NCBI GenBank assembly: GCA_036365515.1
Contig: CM070877.1
Coordinates: forward strand, 120,534,321-120,598,320
Direction: 5' to 3'
DNA length: 64,000 nt
Source of the DNA: Torymus aiolomorphi
Taxonomy: Eukaryota > Arthropoda > Insecta > Hymenoptera > Torymidae
The notes under the pieces are model-generated. The model was given only the letters and a program-made list of their open reading frames with translations. It was not told where the DNA came from and did no database searches. Both the position numbers and the translations under genes were made by a program. Shown piece after piece: positions 23,101 to 37,877 of the stretch. Within the stretch, counting starts at the first letter, position 1. Each line of letters opens with the position of its first letter.

Positions 23101-23798
23101 TAATTGAAGAGCGCCAACCGACAAAAATATCGTTAATACCCTCTGCCAACGAGTTAACGAGAAAAAGCCGAACATAACTGGCCATTGTGTATAAAAAATT
23201 CCGCATGAATGATAAAGAAATTCACGGCCGATAATGAGGTCGACTTGCGCTAATTGCACGCAGCTCGCGCGCACGCTGCCTTACGGTATCCAAAAAGTCA
23301 ATCGAGGTAGCGCGGTAACGGGACCGAAGTACCATCGGAGCGCAGTCTGCTCAAGAAACGCTTTAAAAAAAAATTGCGTATATATAACGATACGAGCGTC
23401 GTACGGCACTACTGCTCTTATAGCTCCGGAAAGAGTCGCGCAGCAGCCGCCGTCCTCGGCTCTCCACTTATTCGGTAATCTACTCCCGTCAGCTGCGTGT
23501 GCGTTAGCGCGCGCTCGCATAATAAGCGGCACTTTGGTCGTTGTGTCGAGCGCGCGAGTAAGAGACGAACGGGTATAACATGGCGGGGAGGAGGAGAAAT
23601 GCCCTCGGGGGAGTGAATCGCGCAGGCATAATTTCCTACGGGTAATGAGGATATCGTTACACAATTCCCCGGCGAGACAATCCGAGAGCGAGGTAATGCC
23701 GTGTTTGCGAACCGATTATTTTCACCGCCCCGAGTGCGCGATCGCGATCTATAAATGTCACGAACGTTGAGTTTAGCGGAGTGATTCGTTTTTATGAG

Positions 23799-24012
23799 TC
23801 TGAAGTTTGCAACGCTGGAATGCAACGAAATAAAAAAAATAATTCATTTTACTTCAAGTTTATACTAATTGATATTAATTTTTCGTGTAGATTTAGTGTT
23901 TTATATTATAAAATAACTTTATAACAAAGGTATAGAAAAAAGTTCCATTGTTTAATAAGTTTAATCAATGGCAAAAAATTATTTCGTTGCGTTCAACGAT
24001 GCAAACTTCACA
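23799..24012. mobile_element. Small MITE, copy A
   Basis: Terminal inverted repeats are TCTGAAGTTTGCAACG and CGATGCAAACTTCACA, with AATGCAACGAAATAA-like subterminal sequence at both ends. It is about 214 bp, non-coding, and shares ends and interior with the element at 44203-44424, the interior being in the opposite orientation. Confidence 0.75.
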
Positions 24013-27000
24013 CCCATTCGTTTTTTGGGCTCAATAGCGTAGTAGGACTTGATTGATAAATGTTTGGATGTATGAATGGGCATTTATTTCAGGCAGGAAT
24101 CGGGGTCGCACGTGAATTTATGGCGGGATATTTTAATTATACTTTATTCAATAAGAGAGTCATTAAATGCAACTTATAATTTATTTACTTTCAATATATA
24201 TGTGTTCCATTTTAAATGTTTTCTGATTATCTCACCGGTACTACTTCATTCAATCAAGAAAGAACAATAAATACAAGTAGTTTAAATTAAAAATAAATCT
24301 GGATAAAACTGTATTCAGCAATCAATTCATACTTTCCAATAACCTATTTTGTTCCACTTATATAGCAAGAAAAATTTCCCAACCTCAACCTTCACTTCCA
24401 AGCGCAAGTGTCGAGAATATCTCCGGAAGCGCGCGCGCGCGCGCGGCACACAAAGCCGGAGAAAACGCAGGAAGGTCTCTCATAATACTCTCTCACGCGC
24501 GGCTAGCCATTGTCTACTCTCGACAGGGCGATTAGCGCGCCGATTTGTCCGTCCCAATATCACCGGGGCACATACACGCGCGTGTGCTTCCAAGATAAAC
24601 AGGTTTCCCGCTCTCGCGCGCTCTTTAAACTCCTCGGCGTCGCGGAATTCCCCCTGCATCCCGTGCCGCACGAGCGCAGACTTTTCCCTTCATTCATAAT
24701 TTATTGTCGCTGCGGAGAAAGAGAGAGGGAGGGAGAGAGAGAGAGACGGTGGCGCGTGGGCGTCCGCGCGACAACGCGCGCGCGCGCACGGCAACTGCAC
24801 ACGACTGCCTCCCTTTTTCCTTTTTCGGAAATCCGGTTCCCTTTCTCTCTATCCGCGTTTCCTCGTCCTTCTTCTCTTTCGTCTCTCTCCCTTATTTTTC
24901 CCAGCCGCGCTGCACCGGCTCGCTCCGTGTATTATAGTGTACCGTTAATTCTTTATACACGCAGCAGGCGTGTGCGCCATACTCTCTCGCGGGAAAAAAG
25001 CGTATAGCGCACCGGCTGCGATGCGAGTCGTGCAAACGCGGCCCCCCTGAGGCCTGTAAGTGCGCGCGACTTCATTTCGCGCCTCCTGCCACTTTCACGG
25101 CCGAATGGACGAGAGAGGAGAGAGACGGCTGCCGCTTGGACGGTATTCTGGCGTGGAAAGTGCACCAGCGCTGACTGGCACTGACACTGACTTATTTGTT
25201 TACGCTCCAGTATTCGTAGAATCGGGATTTCAATCATTTCTGTATAAGGATGTGGAAAAGCGGAGGTAGAGAATAAGAAAAAAAAGCAGTTTTCTTTGAA
25301 TATTACATTTCGAACGGTGATTGTCAGCTTTAGCTCCGTACGCGAGATTGATATTAATAACTCTTAACATAGTTCTTTGACATTCGTGTATGTATACAAT
25401 CGTGTCTACTTCTATCATTTATAATAAATAACTTATATAGTATTTTATAATAACATATACCCAGAATTATAAGAAATAAAAATGTCAATTTTCATTAGTT
25501 CAGAAAATGTTAGTGAACGAATGATCACAGAAACTATGCGATAATAATGAATTGTAACAGTCCATTTGATTAAGACATTGCTCGGGCAAAGTTGTAGTCT
25601 CGTGTTCGCCTTTCAGGCATGCATACAGTAATAAAGCTATTACGATTCATATACGTGGGGATATGAGTCACACCAGGCGGTACCAGAATTCAGTTATCGC
25701 ACACCCATTCTCTGAGGCCACTCGTAAAATTTTCCCATCTCTTTATGTGTTTTATATAAAAATAGCAATGATTCAATCGTCACAAATAGCCATTTAAATA
25801 ACGACACTTTTTGTACATACGCTTACATAATATTATCATTATTATTTGTATCGCGCTACTTATACAACAGACAGTGAACTCACATGCTCATGTTAGTGTC
25901 ACATATAAGATTAGTCACCGTCCGTTTTAATAATTTGTATTATCATGCATCCGGTCGTCTCGTTACCCGTAAACCCGCATAAATGTACGCGCACACGCGC
26001 TCGTTTCAGGGAAATTTCGTGCGTATATCTGTACAGCGCCGCTTCTCGCTGTCACAACTCTGCCCCCCCCCCCCCCATACGCGAAAGTAGCTCTCAACGC
26101 GCAGCAAAAACAAGGCAATAATAATCCGCAAAGAAGCTAGAGCTTAACCGCAAGAGCAACTTCCTCTTGGTACGCACGCCTGCGTGTACCGTTTACAAAC
26201 CAGCGCGGCGGCGGCGGGACGCGAGATGCAAAAATCTGTATTCGCGGGGCTACTCGTTCACGCACGACTGAAATCATACATGCAGCGCAGCGGACGATCG
26301 TCTTACCGCGACTCTGCGGCGGGAGTCGTAACGCGCCATTCTCGCACGACTATATAGATACGCGGTGCAGCTCTATATACCGACGACGATGGTGGCAATG
26401 AACGCGCAGCTAAACAAATCTCGCATCCCCGCGCGAGCAACCGTATGCTGTGTGCAGCGGCTTGCGGATATTCGATATTCCATTAACATCGAGTATTAAA
26501 TCGTAAATCATTACTGGAGTTTGCATGTAAATCTTGAATAAATGACGAATTATTTCAAATGTGAGCTGACTTTGGATGTGTGATATAATTTAAATGATGA
26601 TGATATGATGTTTCCGTAATCCCGTGTACCCGTTCATATTTTAACAAGTGTCAAAATCACCTTTTTGCAAACAAAGTTAATGCGACAAATGGTTTGTATT
26701 GAATTTTCTCATGTGTACCAATTGATTGAATCAATCAACGTCACCGTGAAATCAATATATGTATCAGAATAATTAACATTGGCATTATACGCGGTATCGA
26801 TTATTTCAATAATCTGTAATTTATTTCCATTATTAACACCGATTCATTATGTCATCAAAACAAATGAGCAGACTCTTATAGATTCACGTATTTATCTTCT
26901 TCTTATAGCGAAGTGAATCTGACTGATTTTTTTCTAACCAAGTCTCTTTTAACTCGAAAGTCTAGTTCTACAAATAGAATCGCCAAATCAATCAACAGAG

Positions 27001-30000
27001 CTTTAAAAAAAAAGTGAAAGTGCAAAGTACAATGACCTTTCGAAAATGAAATTCAATAGCGCGAAAGCCTGCAGGCGTCGAGTGAAACCACCGTTTTACT
27101 TTTCGGTCACAGTCATTCCTCCTATTAGTCGCCTCGCCCATAAATGGGTGGCGGACGTCGAGCCTACGCGCGCGCGGGCTCGAAATCGTGAATTGACACA
27201 GCGCGCGCGCGAGACTGGAGGATGCAGCGCCTACTCGTGTACGTCTGTTCACCTTCTTATTTTTCATTTCATGCCGCAAGGGCGTGCACACCCACCTGAT
27301 CGTGTCTCCCGGCGACTGACCACAAAACGTCGCTGCTGCTGCTGTTGCTGCTGCTGCTTATCTCGTGCCAGTCGAGGACGGTGAGAAAACTTTCGACGAT
27401 CTGCCGCCGGCGGCGACGGCGCATTTGCATGTGTATCGGGTGGTGTCGCCTTTTCAATATGCGCGCCGACAAAATGGGTGTATTATTACAGAGATCAATA
27501 ATATCGATGTAGCGAGGGATAGCTACGTGTGACAGCAGTAATAGCACATACGAAATGACCATGATTGCGCAGGATTATAGTGAATTGAAAGATATAGTAG
27601 CAGTGGCTAGAGTAAAGGGTGAATCTAATTTATGGAAAAAAGTAAATCTATAAGATATTATACACTCTTCTTGCTCAAAAGGTTAAAGTGGTCACAAGTG
27701 GTTAAAGCAATCGAAACTTATAAGACTGATCAACGCAAAGTGTGACAGAATACTGTTTCCTAGTCGGCTACTTCCGTAATCAATCATAGTCAACGCGCTG
27801 CATAGAAATGAGGACACTTGCTCCGTTCAGTTATAGATATACGTCTAGAAACTGAATTGTATTTATAGGGTGGATAAAGACGATAACGACGACAGCTGGT
27901 TCATGATACCAAATTAATCATGCATAATCCTTAGTTTATTTAGAGCCATGCTGTTACAAGGCAATAATTCTTTTTAATGCCGGATCATGGTAAATTTATA
28001 TCATAATCTCCTTTATATTTACTGAGTTCGAGCATTTCTTTTGCTCTCATCTTTATTGAAAGAATGTTTAAGATCTCATATTCATAATTTATTGGTTCCG
28101 CATGTCTATACAACAGTTAGGTTCGTTTTACCAAAAAATAACATTTTTTAGCGGAAACCGATCATTATAGTGGAATATAGACGTATCGATAAAATTCAAA
28201 GAAAACAACAGCACAGGAAACTGACTGTGTTTAACTACTTGTAACAAAAACTTCCAAGTATAATATGTAAAAGAAAGCCGTGTTTCTATGCAAGAGTAAT
28301 CCAGAAAAATAAAAATTAAAGCACTTAAAGTAGTATGGAAGTAGATAATGCAATAAAAAACAGACTGTGTAAGTATATCTTGGCTAGGAAATAAGTACTT
28401 AAAAACAGAAGGATGTGGTTGTGGGATACAAAGACAAAATTAGATATTCGAATGTATGTATCGTGATATATACTTACAACAACATCTGAAAAAAGGTCTT
28501 TTAGCTTCTATCACAAGGTACATACCTTCAAATAACTTTTTTTTTCAAGCTAATAACTATATTATCTTTAAAAAATACTTTTTTCCGATATATAATATTC
28601 AAATACGTTAAAAAGTACAAAGTCCAAGAAAGGACGCTTAACTTAAATCAGAAAAGTAGATCGAACGATTCATCTGCCATGTCGCATCTAACAATCCATT
28701 TCCCATTCTAAAAACAGATTCAATTTTCAGCCGAGTAGATATGCGTGTATAACTTTTTTCATTGGCAAGCGGCGAGGCAAAAAACGAGATATAGGCGCGG
28801 TACACGACGACATTGGTCGCGCTGATTCGCTCTCGCGACACAGCGTCGCTGTGGAAGAACGGCCGGAGAGTGAGAGAGAGAGCAGGGGAGAAAGAGAGCG
28901 CACGGTTCAAATGTTACGCTACTTTATTTGCGTTTATATATAGAAATCTGGGAGTTCACCCGGTGTCACTTACCTCGGACCGCCACCGCCGACGGCATTG
29001 AAGTACGCGCCCAGAGAGACGTTGTCGTCGTCGTCGTCGGCGACGGCACAACTAAACGCCGACGCGCGACATTACTATACCTTTTTCGAAATTTACCCAC
29101 CCGAAGCGCACTCTCTCACTTTCAACGTGTGCATATGCTGCTCTTTGAGCTTCTAAAGTTTCACTTCTTTTTCATAACTTTGTTGCAGTGTAGTTTCTTT
29201 CCTCCCTGTTTGTGCGCAGATGAATTTCATTGTCCTGCTCTTGTGATACTAGGTTGAATAAATTTAAATCATAATTAAATTTTATAAAGTTTACTTATAC
29301 CGTAATATTCATATTTCTAATTCCTATATTTTATTATATATACAAGAATAAGCAAAAGTTAGTATAATTTATATTTGAAGGAAACAACAATGTAGTACAC
29401 TGCAACTCTCGACGAAGCCACGAAAGAAGTTGAGTTACACGCAGCGCGCGGAGGAGAGAGATAACAGTCAGCGTTATTTTTCCGACGCCCATTACCGGCG
29501 AGTTACCGCGTGTTCTTTGGCCGGCAAAAAAGAAGCAGGCGGCTCATCTCGAAATAGCACCGCGCGAACGAACGGCAATATAATTTTTCTGCACTCCTAC
29601 TCGGGATAATAATTCTCTCGCGAGGAGCAAGAATGTCCAGGCCGACTGTCCAATGGGTTTTGAAGCTATAACGGTACGCTCGCGCGCGCGCAGGAACGCG
29701 AGTTCTCTCTCTCTCTCTCCCTCTCTTCCGAGGCTCTCGCATGTGCTTTTCTGGCTCGCGGTCGGAAATAATGATAATAATAATGCTGCAGGCTTTGCTC
29801 GAAGCGGTTCGAAGACGAGAGTCCGAATGAAAAGTTTCCGCGCAACTGCTCATTATTGGCACAATGGAACCCTTTGCGGCCGTCCTCGCCGTCATCGTCG
29901 TCGTCGTCGTCTTTTCTTCGCCGCGTTTTCAATTCTCCTGTGTTTGTGTGTGTGTTCTCTTCGTTCGATAGCTACGCCAATCGTCGTCGATGTGGCGCTG

Positions 30001-31846
30001 ATGTACGAGGATATTTTTTCCACTGGTATATTCGATACTTGCATGATACGTTTATAGTTGTCCGTCTCCTATCCTTTCCATCGCTGCTTTCAATGTTTTT
30101 TAGCGAGTATGTTTGTAGAAACTGCAAATGAATGTATTTGCATAGAACAAATATCTGTATAAATGTATAAATATTTTATGATAATCTTTAGCTTGCGTAT
30201 ATCCCATTTCCGCGGCCTTGTTAAAACGATACGGGGTTTCGCTAAATATGTAGTTTCTTGTTTTGATTTATCATTTAAGAACCTGTATGATTAGGTTTCT
30301 GAACAATATTTAGTCATACTTATACAACGGTGTAAGTATTCAGAAGAATTATTAGAAAGTTCTTCCGGTTCTATGTACACAGTTCCCAGTTTAAAAACCG
30401 TTATTTTTGACGTTAACCTTTACAGACCTGTTCACGGAACATTGTCCTTTTGAATAGTCCTATCTCTATTTTTTTACGTTGTGATTCTGGGATACCGCAT
30501 TATTTTGAGAGGTTTTTTTTTTAAATAACTTCCTGCGAATTATTACAATCTGCCTAATCTTATAACTTGTCAACTTTGACAATTTTTCTTAGGAATTGAT
30601 ACAAAATTTAAATATTTTTAAAACTTGCCTTCAGAGCGATACCGCGCTCCTTGATATTTAAATTTTAATATTAAATTTTTTGTGTGAATTTTGTTATTTA
30701 AAACCCTGAAATGATGATCCGACAGCGTGTAAAAAGTAAAAATCGCATTTCATTTTTTTTAACTTAATCTGCTTCTTTATGCTTCAAAAAATAACTGACA
30801 CCTGACACTTTTAATTAAAAGACGTCAACTTCAGCAAATCATTTTTTAATTAAAAAAATTCTTGCTACATAAAAGTTTAAAATAATGAGTTTAAATACGG
30901 TAATACATTTAACGGTTTAATAAGATTCTGTAACATACATTGATTTTTGACCAAAATAAACTTCTTATCTTAGATTTGTCCCAAGAGAAATTTGTATGCA
31001 GTTCAAGCCGTGTGTGCAATTACTTATCATGTACATATACAATTAAGTTTGTGTTACAGATACTATCTAATCTGTTGGTAATCTAACTCTCCTATTTACA
31101 TAAACAATTGCCAATTTATTATACCGATTTATACCCAAGATTTTCTGTTGCGCGAATTTTTATTTTAGTTTGGAAATTATATGAATATAAATTGTACACT
31201 GTCGAATTCGTCACAATCAATTGTATGATTTCGAATAAAAGACGTAAAATATAAATTCAGTGAATGAATAAACTGTTTGACATTTTATTTTAGTGGGTCA
31301 AGTCTCTTTATTTTATGTAGAATCGTTCTCCGTATTTCGAAAAGAATGGATCTCGCCTTGAAAGTGAAAGACTAATCCTGTGACATCATTCAGTGTGTGT
31401 CATTTTCGCATTTTTAAGATTCTATCGAAACTTTTGTTGGTAAACAAGCAACACCGTCCGATCGCATCGGCACGATCTCGTCAAAAGTAAATTAAAATAC
31501 CGAGAACTCTCCACATTAAAAAGTCCGTAGAGCAGTCTAGTTCAACAGCGAACGCCAGCACGTTACGCAAAAACAGCACGCTTTTGTCGCGAAGACAGAT
31601 AGTCGGTCACATGAAGCTCGCAGCGAAATTAAAGCTAAACGCAGCTTAATCAATGAAATCAAGCCACTCTGTCATCGCAATCGAGCTCGCGCTCCCGGTC
31701 GCCTGCTGTATCCCCACGCGCGATCCCCAGCGGTATCATCGTACGTCATCGACGAGAGCGCGCCGAGTGCGAGAACCCACGACAATGACAACTCGCCGAG
31801 AAAGGCCTGCGCGATCGGAGCCTTCCCCTCTCGTTCCCCCGCGGTC

Positions 31847-32080
<234 letters not shown>

Positions 32081-34917
32081 CCACAGGGCTCATCGCGCGA
32101 GCGCTGCACGCGCCGCAGCCGACGACTGGCTCAATTACCGCATTGCGAATCCGGTTTTAAATACGTAACACTTGCAGCAGCGCAACTCTCGGAATAAATT
32201 TATTCCACGCTGAACTTTCTTTTTTCTTCCCCGTCGTTCTAACGTCTTGCGTTTTTTCTCGCGCGTGGTGAGACTAGACGCGAGTGCGGAGAAAAGTGTA
32301 TGAAATATATCGCTTTGTGTATATTTGTATACATATCGCTGGATAGAAATTCACTAATTATCGCATTCCGATGCCGATCTCAACGATACTCGCTGTAATT
32401 TATGGAATTCTGAGAATAGATCGGTACTGTTAACTTCAAGATTGAACTACTTTTGGATTGCGGTATTGTTTGATGATAATCTCCTGGACTTTAAAATTAA
32501 AGTTATCTCTTTAAGATACTTAAAGAGCACATTTTTTAGATATCTATAATTAGCCATTAGCTGAGACAATTAAGATATAATCATATCTTATTGTATCATC
32601 GAAACATTTTTTATAGTCGAAAGACAGGTGACTGGCACAACGGATTGAGAGTTAACTGAACTCGAACTATCTGTAAAATCAAATTAGGAATTATTTAAAA
32701 ATACTAGTGGAAAAACTGGCGAAGCCCATCTTGACGCGCCAATGTAGGCTGATTAGCAGAGATACAACCTGTATTTGTCACTTACTGGTTGGTTAGCGTT
32801 GGAATCATGGATCAGTTCAACTGTTGAAAAAGCCATTACCTTTTTCAGACATCTGGAACCATTTTGCTGGTTAGTTACTGGGGCAAGTAACAGAAAAAGT
32901 TTTCATTTCCTTCTTACAGAATCTGGTTGCGATTCCTTTTTTATTAGATAAAAATAGCAGAACGATATTAAATTAGATGATAACCAGTTTTAGATCATAC
33001 AACTTAATAATTTCACCATAGTTAATGAAATATCAGTTTGACCACATTTAGGTTACCGTTTAAAAACAAATTTCCTCATTGCCTCGAATAAAGATGGTGT
33101 TTGATCGCCGCTAAAACGAGTTATGCAATTACAGTAGCAATCTTCCAAATCAACAAATCTATGATGAAACGCATACATTTGAATCGAAATCGGAGATCAA
33201 TTACTAGAATATCCAATCCCATCTAATTAGGCCGCAGTCGTCTCATTTCTTCAATCCCGCGATTTATTAACTCATCGTCCTCCTTATGACACACTAAATT
33301 TTACTCGCGTATTTTAATTGACTCATTCGCCTCGCGGCGTTCCACTAATACATCGTATACATGTATACCTACATACCTGACTCCGAAGAACATACTCGAC
33401 GTCCAGCGAGTGCTCTCGAGTTTTTTTGCGCACGCCCAGTGAATATACACGCGGCTACGATGCACTACACTTATATGAGGCGCGTATAACGGATGCCCGC
33501 GTCGTCATCATCATCGTGAGCATCATATACGGCAGCGACGTCATCGTCCTTAATACGACGAATCGTTGAGAGCCCGAGAATATCATATGCTCCGAGCGAC
33601 GCGCGCGGCATTTTCTGCATTCCCAGACGACGACGACTTTATTCCTTTGCTGTAGCTGCACTTGTCTTTTTATTTCCGCGACTTATTGTGGCCCCGTAAT
33701 ACTGCGATTTCGGCATTTCCAGACTCTTGGGTATGCGCGCGAAGCTCCTCTTTTTCCGAAGGAAGCTCTCAAGAAAGAGTTTACTTGGTGAAATCTTTTT
33801 CTTCTCAAAATTAGGTGCAGTTGTAGTACATGAAAAGGAAACGTATGTATACAACGCAAACTACTGTATCTCTTAATAACTTGAGATCTCTCCGCGAAAA
33901 TATTTTGTTTCATAGTTGAACCATCTTTCATATCCATATTATATATCATAATATATTGTACTGAAATCTTCCATGAAATAGTGATCATAATATATATTGA
34001 AACCTTCAATGAACTTTAACTTAAATGATTAATTTCTCCTTTAATGATAATTAGCGTACTTACTGATTTTCCTTTTAAATTTGGTATTTCGTGCTACAAT
34101 TTTTCATTTACTCTTTTATTTTTATCAACACTGAATTGAAATTTTTAATTATTAATTCAGTCATTATAATATTAGTTGAACAAAGTTTATTTAATAAGAT
34201 TCAACAACAACTACACAAAGGTTCTTTTTAAAATTTCAAATGAAACAAGAACTTTTTAATCTTCCTTAATGAAACTCCATTCATTTAATTAACTGCCTTG
34301 TTTATACCTCTACCCTCCATCACAATTCTTTAAAAAGTTTAATTTATATCATTCCGTTAAAACACTAATTTAAAGAAATACAATTTATCACTGCACATTC
34401 GCGGCTACGGAAATAGTAAATGGGACAACAGATTCTTTTGATTTTTTTTACCATTTTCACAAGCGCGAGTGAGAGCCACGAGCCTCCGCTTAAAAATACA
34501 CACTTTTGTCGGACTTTAACGAGATTTTTTGTAAATTTTTTACGCTCGCCCGAGGGCGAAACTGTCTGCCATAAATCCTGAAGGAGAGGGAATCCCCCGC
34601 TCTCCCTTCTCACCCCGCGCTTCCGGGAGGGTCCGAGTTGATTTTCTTCTATTTTCGAGGCAGGCGCGCGCGCCCGCCGGAATTTTGTCTCTCTCTCTCG
34701 CGACGCGTGCCTTAATTGACAGAGACGCGAAGTGCCGGGGCGCACACAGTTGCTCGGTACATTGTACATAAAGGCGCGTGCCGTCTCGAGTTCTTAAGTG
34801 TCTAGTCGACGACGGGAAAGGAAAGCGATATTTTATTTATCGATGTATATGGCGCGCGCCTCGTTGTTACTACCGTTTTCGGTTATTTTAACTGATTCCG
34901 TGTAAAATTGGTGTATC

Positions 34918-34982
34918 AACTTCGAGATTTGGGATCGACTTCGAGATTCGAGATCGACTTCGAGATTCGATATCGTTCGAGA
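34918..34982 (+). repeat. Short tandem repeat, ~21-bp unit
   Basis: Three imperfect units of the type CGACTTCGAGATTCGAGAT stand in a row. No further function is evident. Confidence 0.65.
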
Positions 34983-36061
34983 CAAAAATAGAATATCTCG
35001 AATGTTAAAATTATGCATTGGATTGTTATTGTTTCAATAAACAAATTTTTTAACTAATACCTAAATGCTTTATTTAATGTTGTTGCGACCAAACGTACAT
35101 AATTCAAAGAAAAATTTGACATTTTTAGTCGTATTATTCCTTCTTCGAAAAGGCAACAAGAGAAATGAAATGATTTCGTGGAAGACTGTCGCAGAACGCA
35201 CCCACAAGTGTACGTCAACGTTTGTAATTGACTCTTCAAACAACTCAACTACACCATATCCTGAAAATCTTCCAAATTCCTTCCAAAACCCTGAATAATT
35301 AAATCTACGGGGATTGTTTATAAGCACAACAAAAGCAAAAGCTCCTGATCTAAAAATACGAGCCAGCAAATGGGAAAAAGCCACAGCGCGCCTTCGTAAA
35401 CGCATCATCGCGCCAACCGCGCCGGCCGTCAACACGCACTGCGCCGCCGGCTGCGCTATAAAAATTCTCTGCACCTATATACCACCCCGGCTGCCGATCG
35501 CTCGCTCCGACGCTCGGGCGCGAAAGTGTCTAACGGATTAGCAGCTCGTAAAGCTCGGCGTTGCACGCGGGGTCATTAACATCGCGGCATCTCTGCACCG
35601 GGGCGCGCGCACGATTACTCCTCGTCGCGTAAAAATAATGAAAAAGCCCCAAGCAGCGGGGAGGAAGGGAGGGAGGAAAAAGTGAATTACGAAGCGAGCG
35701 TGCGAGGCCGTTAGCATCGCTGCTTTTCGGCCGCTCCCAAAATACGTGCGCGCCGGCTGCGAGGAGGAAGGAAGACACGAGAGCTGTGCGCGCGGGGAAG
35801 AAGAGGCGCACAGAGGAAACGCGAGCCACGGGGTTGCTAGTGCCGACGCGGGCCGCCGGGACAGTTTCACGCGAGTTCTCGGCCCGGACGGGGCTGCGCC
35901 GCGCCCCGCGAATCATCATCGCCGCACGCGATCTCCTCACGTGTCTTTCTAGATTACACATACAGAGCCGCCCCCCGAGCTTTGCCGGCTATGGTGGCAC
36001 ACTTTTGTCGAGCGTCTGTGTGTCTAAAGTGGCTTGAATTTCTTTAATTTATGGCAGAATA

Positions 36062-36338
36062 TACACTGAGAAAAAAGTTTTGGAAAAATTACCATACTTC
36101 TAGTAAAGCCACCACAGACTGTAAAAACCCAAAAAATTACCATACTTTACAGTAAATTTTATAATACAGTATAGTAAATTTTCCTATATGCATAATAAAT
36201 TTTCCTATATTTCTAGTAAAATTTCTTACAAAGTATGGTAATTTTTTGGGTTTTTACAGTCTGTGGTGGCTTTATAAGACAGTATGGTAATTTTTACCAA
36301 AATAATAATAATTTTTACAAAAATTTTTTCTCAGTGTA
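36062..36338. mobile_element. Foldback MITE with CACTGAGAAAAAA ends
   Basis: The ends are TACACTGAGAAAAAA and TTTTTTCTCAGTGTA. The two halves are inverted: GCCACCACAGACTGTAAAAA pairs with TTTTTACAGTCTGTGGTGGC. The centre is rich in GTAAATTTT-like units. It is non-coding. The ends resemble those of the 11052-12036 element in style (C-A-C-n-G-n-AAAAAA). Confidence 0.85.
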
Positions 36339-37170
36339 CGTGCTTCGTGTGTTATTTCTATTTCTGTTTGCATTGCTATAAGGGTTTTCGTATGCAAATG
36401 GTCATTGAGCGCGCGGGCGAGACCCTTGAGCCAGTTTGGCCAATTTCAAATATTGATCGTGCACGTGAAGGAATAGAGTCGATGTTATTGGCGAAGTTTG
36501 AAGTTTTCGCGAATAAAGTTCTGGATTAGATGTTATTTTGAGCACGTCTGCTCTCTAATTAAACGCTACCAAGATAGCCATTCCAGAGAAATTTTTGGCT
36601 GGAGCAGCCAACATTTTCGGCCATTCTGAAAATAGCTCCTAAATTTCTAGCCGTTTCGTTTGTTTTTTCGTATAGTATTTTTAACCTCAACTGCGGATCT
36701 CATTTAACTCTTTGTTAATCACATATTGCGACACATTTGTTTGTTTTTTTCGCGAGTATTGTTGACCGTTGCCAAAATTTTCATGTGATTTGGCACTTAA
36801 AATGAGCCGGTCAACGTTTCTTCTTACGTTTGCGCTTAAACAAATTTAACAAATTTGGCTACAATCGTCATATATTTTTCGTCGAAACGTCTTTTAACAA
36901 TTAGCACGTAATCATTATTTTTACAATACTACGTTAAAAAAAATATCAATGAAAAAAGCATAAGTATCCTACTTTTATCAGAACAAACAATAGTTGAAAA
37001 TAAATTTTTCTATACAATGATAGCATTTGGCTTCACTCACGAACAGTAGACCGGGTCTCTGAACTCTTACGTGACAAGTTTAAAAGGTCACCTGAAATTC
37101 CCTTGCTGAACTTCATCGACGCTTTTAGAAACCCAACTAAAGTCAAAACTTTTAGTATAAACTTTTTTCC

Positions 37171-37296
37171 TATATATAAAACCGTACATCTTTCAGTAAG
37201 TTACTTTCGTCTCGATCCACCAGGGAATATCTTCTTTTTGCACCGAAGAAACGCATCCTCCCGCGCGCGATTATAAAAGTGCCGAGTGAAATATCA
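37171..37296 (+). promoter_or_regulatory. Candidate core promoter(s) upstream of the first DLGAP-type exon
   Basis: TATATATAAA (37171-37180) precedes TTTCAGTAAG (37191-37200), an initiator-like TCAGT about 24 bases downstream. A second pair, TATAAAAG (37272-37279) with ATCAGCC (near 37293), lies 100 bases on. Spacing is slightly short of typical. Transcripts from here would have a 5' leader of about 0.5 kb before the ATG at 37771. Confidence 0.35.
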
Positions 37297-37770
37297 GCCT
37301 CGAGACTCGCTGGTGCTGTCCTCGTACCGCAACAAAAAGCGGCAGCAACGCACCCACGAGAGAGTGAGTGGAATCTTCTTCTTCTCCCCTCCCCTCTCTA
37401 TTTTGACACTTGAAAAGCGCTTAAAAATTTCGCCTCGCGCGCGCACGCGAGTCCACAGACAATAACCGCCGGCTCCTTTTCGCATTGTATTCGCTCGGCG
37501 AGTGAGCGCGCGCGCGCGCGAGTACGAAAATAGAAGGAAGGCTTGCGCTTTATACGCGCGCACGATGCTCGCTAATAGCCGCCGGCAGAGCGCCGCTGGC
37601 ACTTGGCTTGCCCGCTGAGTCGTCGTCATCGATCGATCGCCGCTGCACTTGCCGCATTATCGCGAGCAGCGCCGCGCGCTCTCTTTTTTGCTAGCGGACT
37701 TCGGTCGGTTTTTTTCGGGGGTGGTGCCTTTGTGGTGAATATAGTGCGCGAGCGCCGCGTCCGCACGAGG

Positions 37771-37877
37771 ATGCCGCTGAAAATTGAAAGCGGCACGTAC
37801 ACGGTGAACCGGCGGCCGGTCAGCGAGACCGGCAAGAAGCTGTCCAAGTTCACGCTCTGGAGGCACTGGCGCCGCAG
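37771..37877 (+). CDS. Candidate 5' coding exon (DLGAP-type gene or separate gene)
   Basis: An ATG opens 35 codons beginning MPLKIESGTYTVNRRPVS and ending FTLWRHWRRR, then a good donor (CGCAG|GTACAC) in phase 2. The sequence is basic and protein-like and sits in a GC-rich island with upstream TATA/initiator motifs. Its natural partner is the DLGAP gene downstream, but the best acceptor of the next exon (41414) is phase 0, so they do not join directly. Either an unseen small exon lies between, or a weaker in-phase acceptor (41506, 41536 or 41539) is used, or this belongs to another transcript. In-frame codons lie upstream in the leader, so the exact start is uncertain. Confidence 0.45.

Noticed and set aside
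23083..23825. Overlapping open frames near 23.1-23.8 kb
   Set aside because: No conserved motif or consistent splice sites; the frames follow base composition.
35530..35961. 143-residue minus-strand frame in the island at 35.4-36.0 kb
   Set aside because: Several overlapping frames on both strands are equally open and none looks like a known protein; high GC explains the lack of stops.
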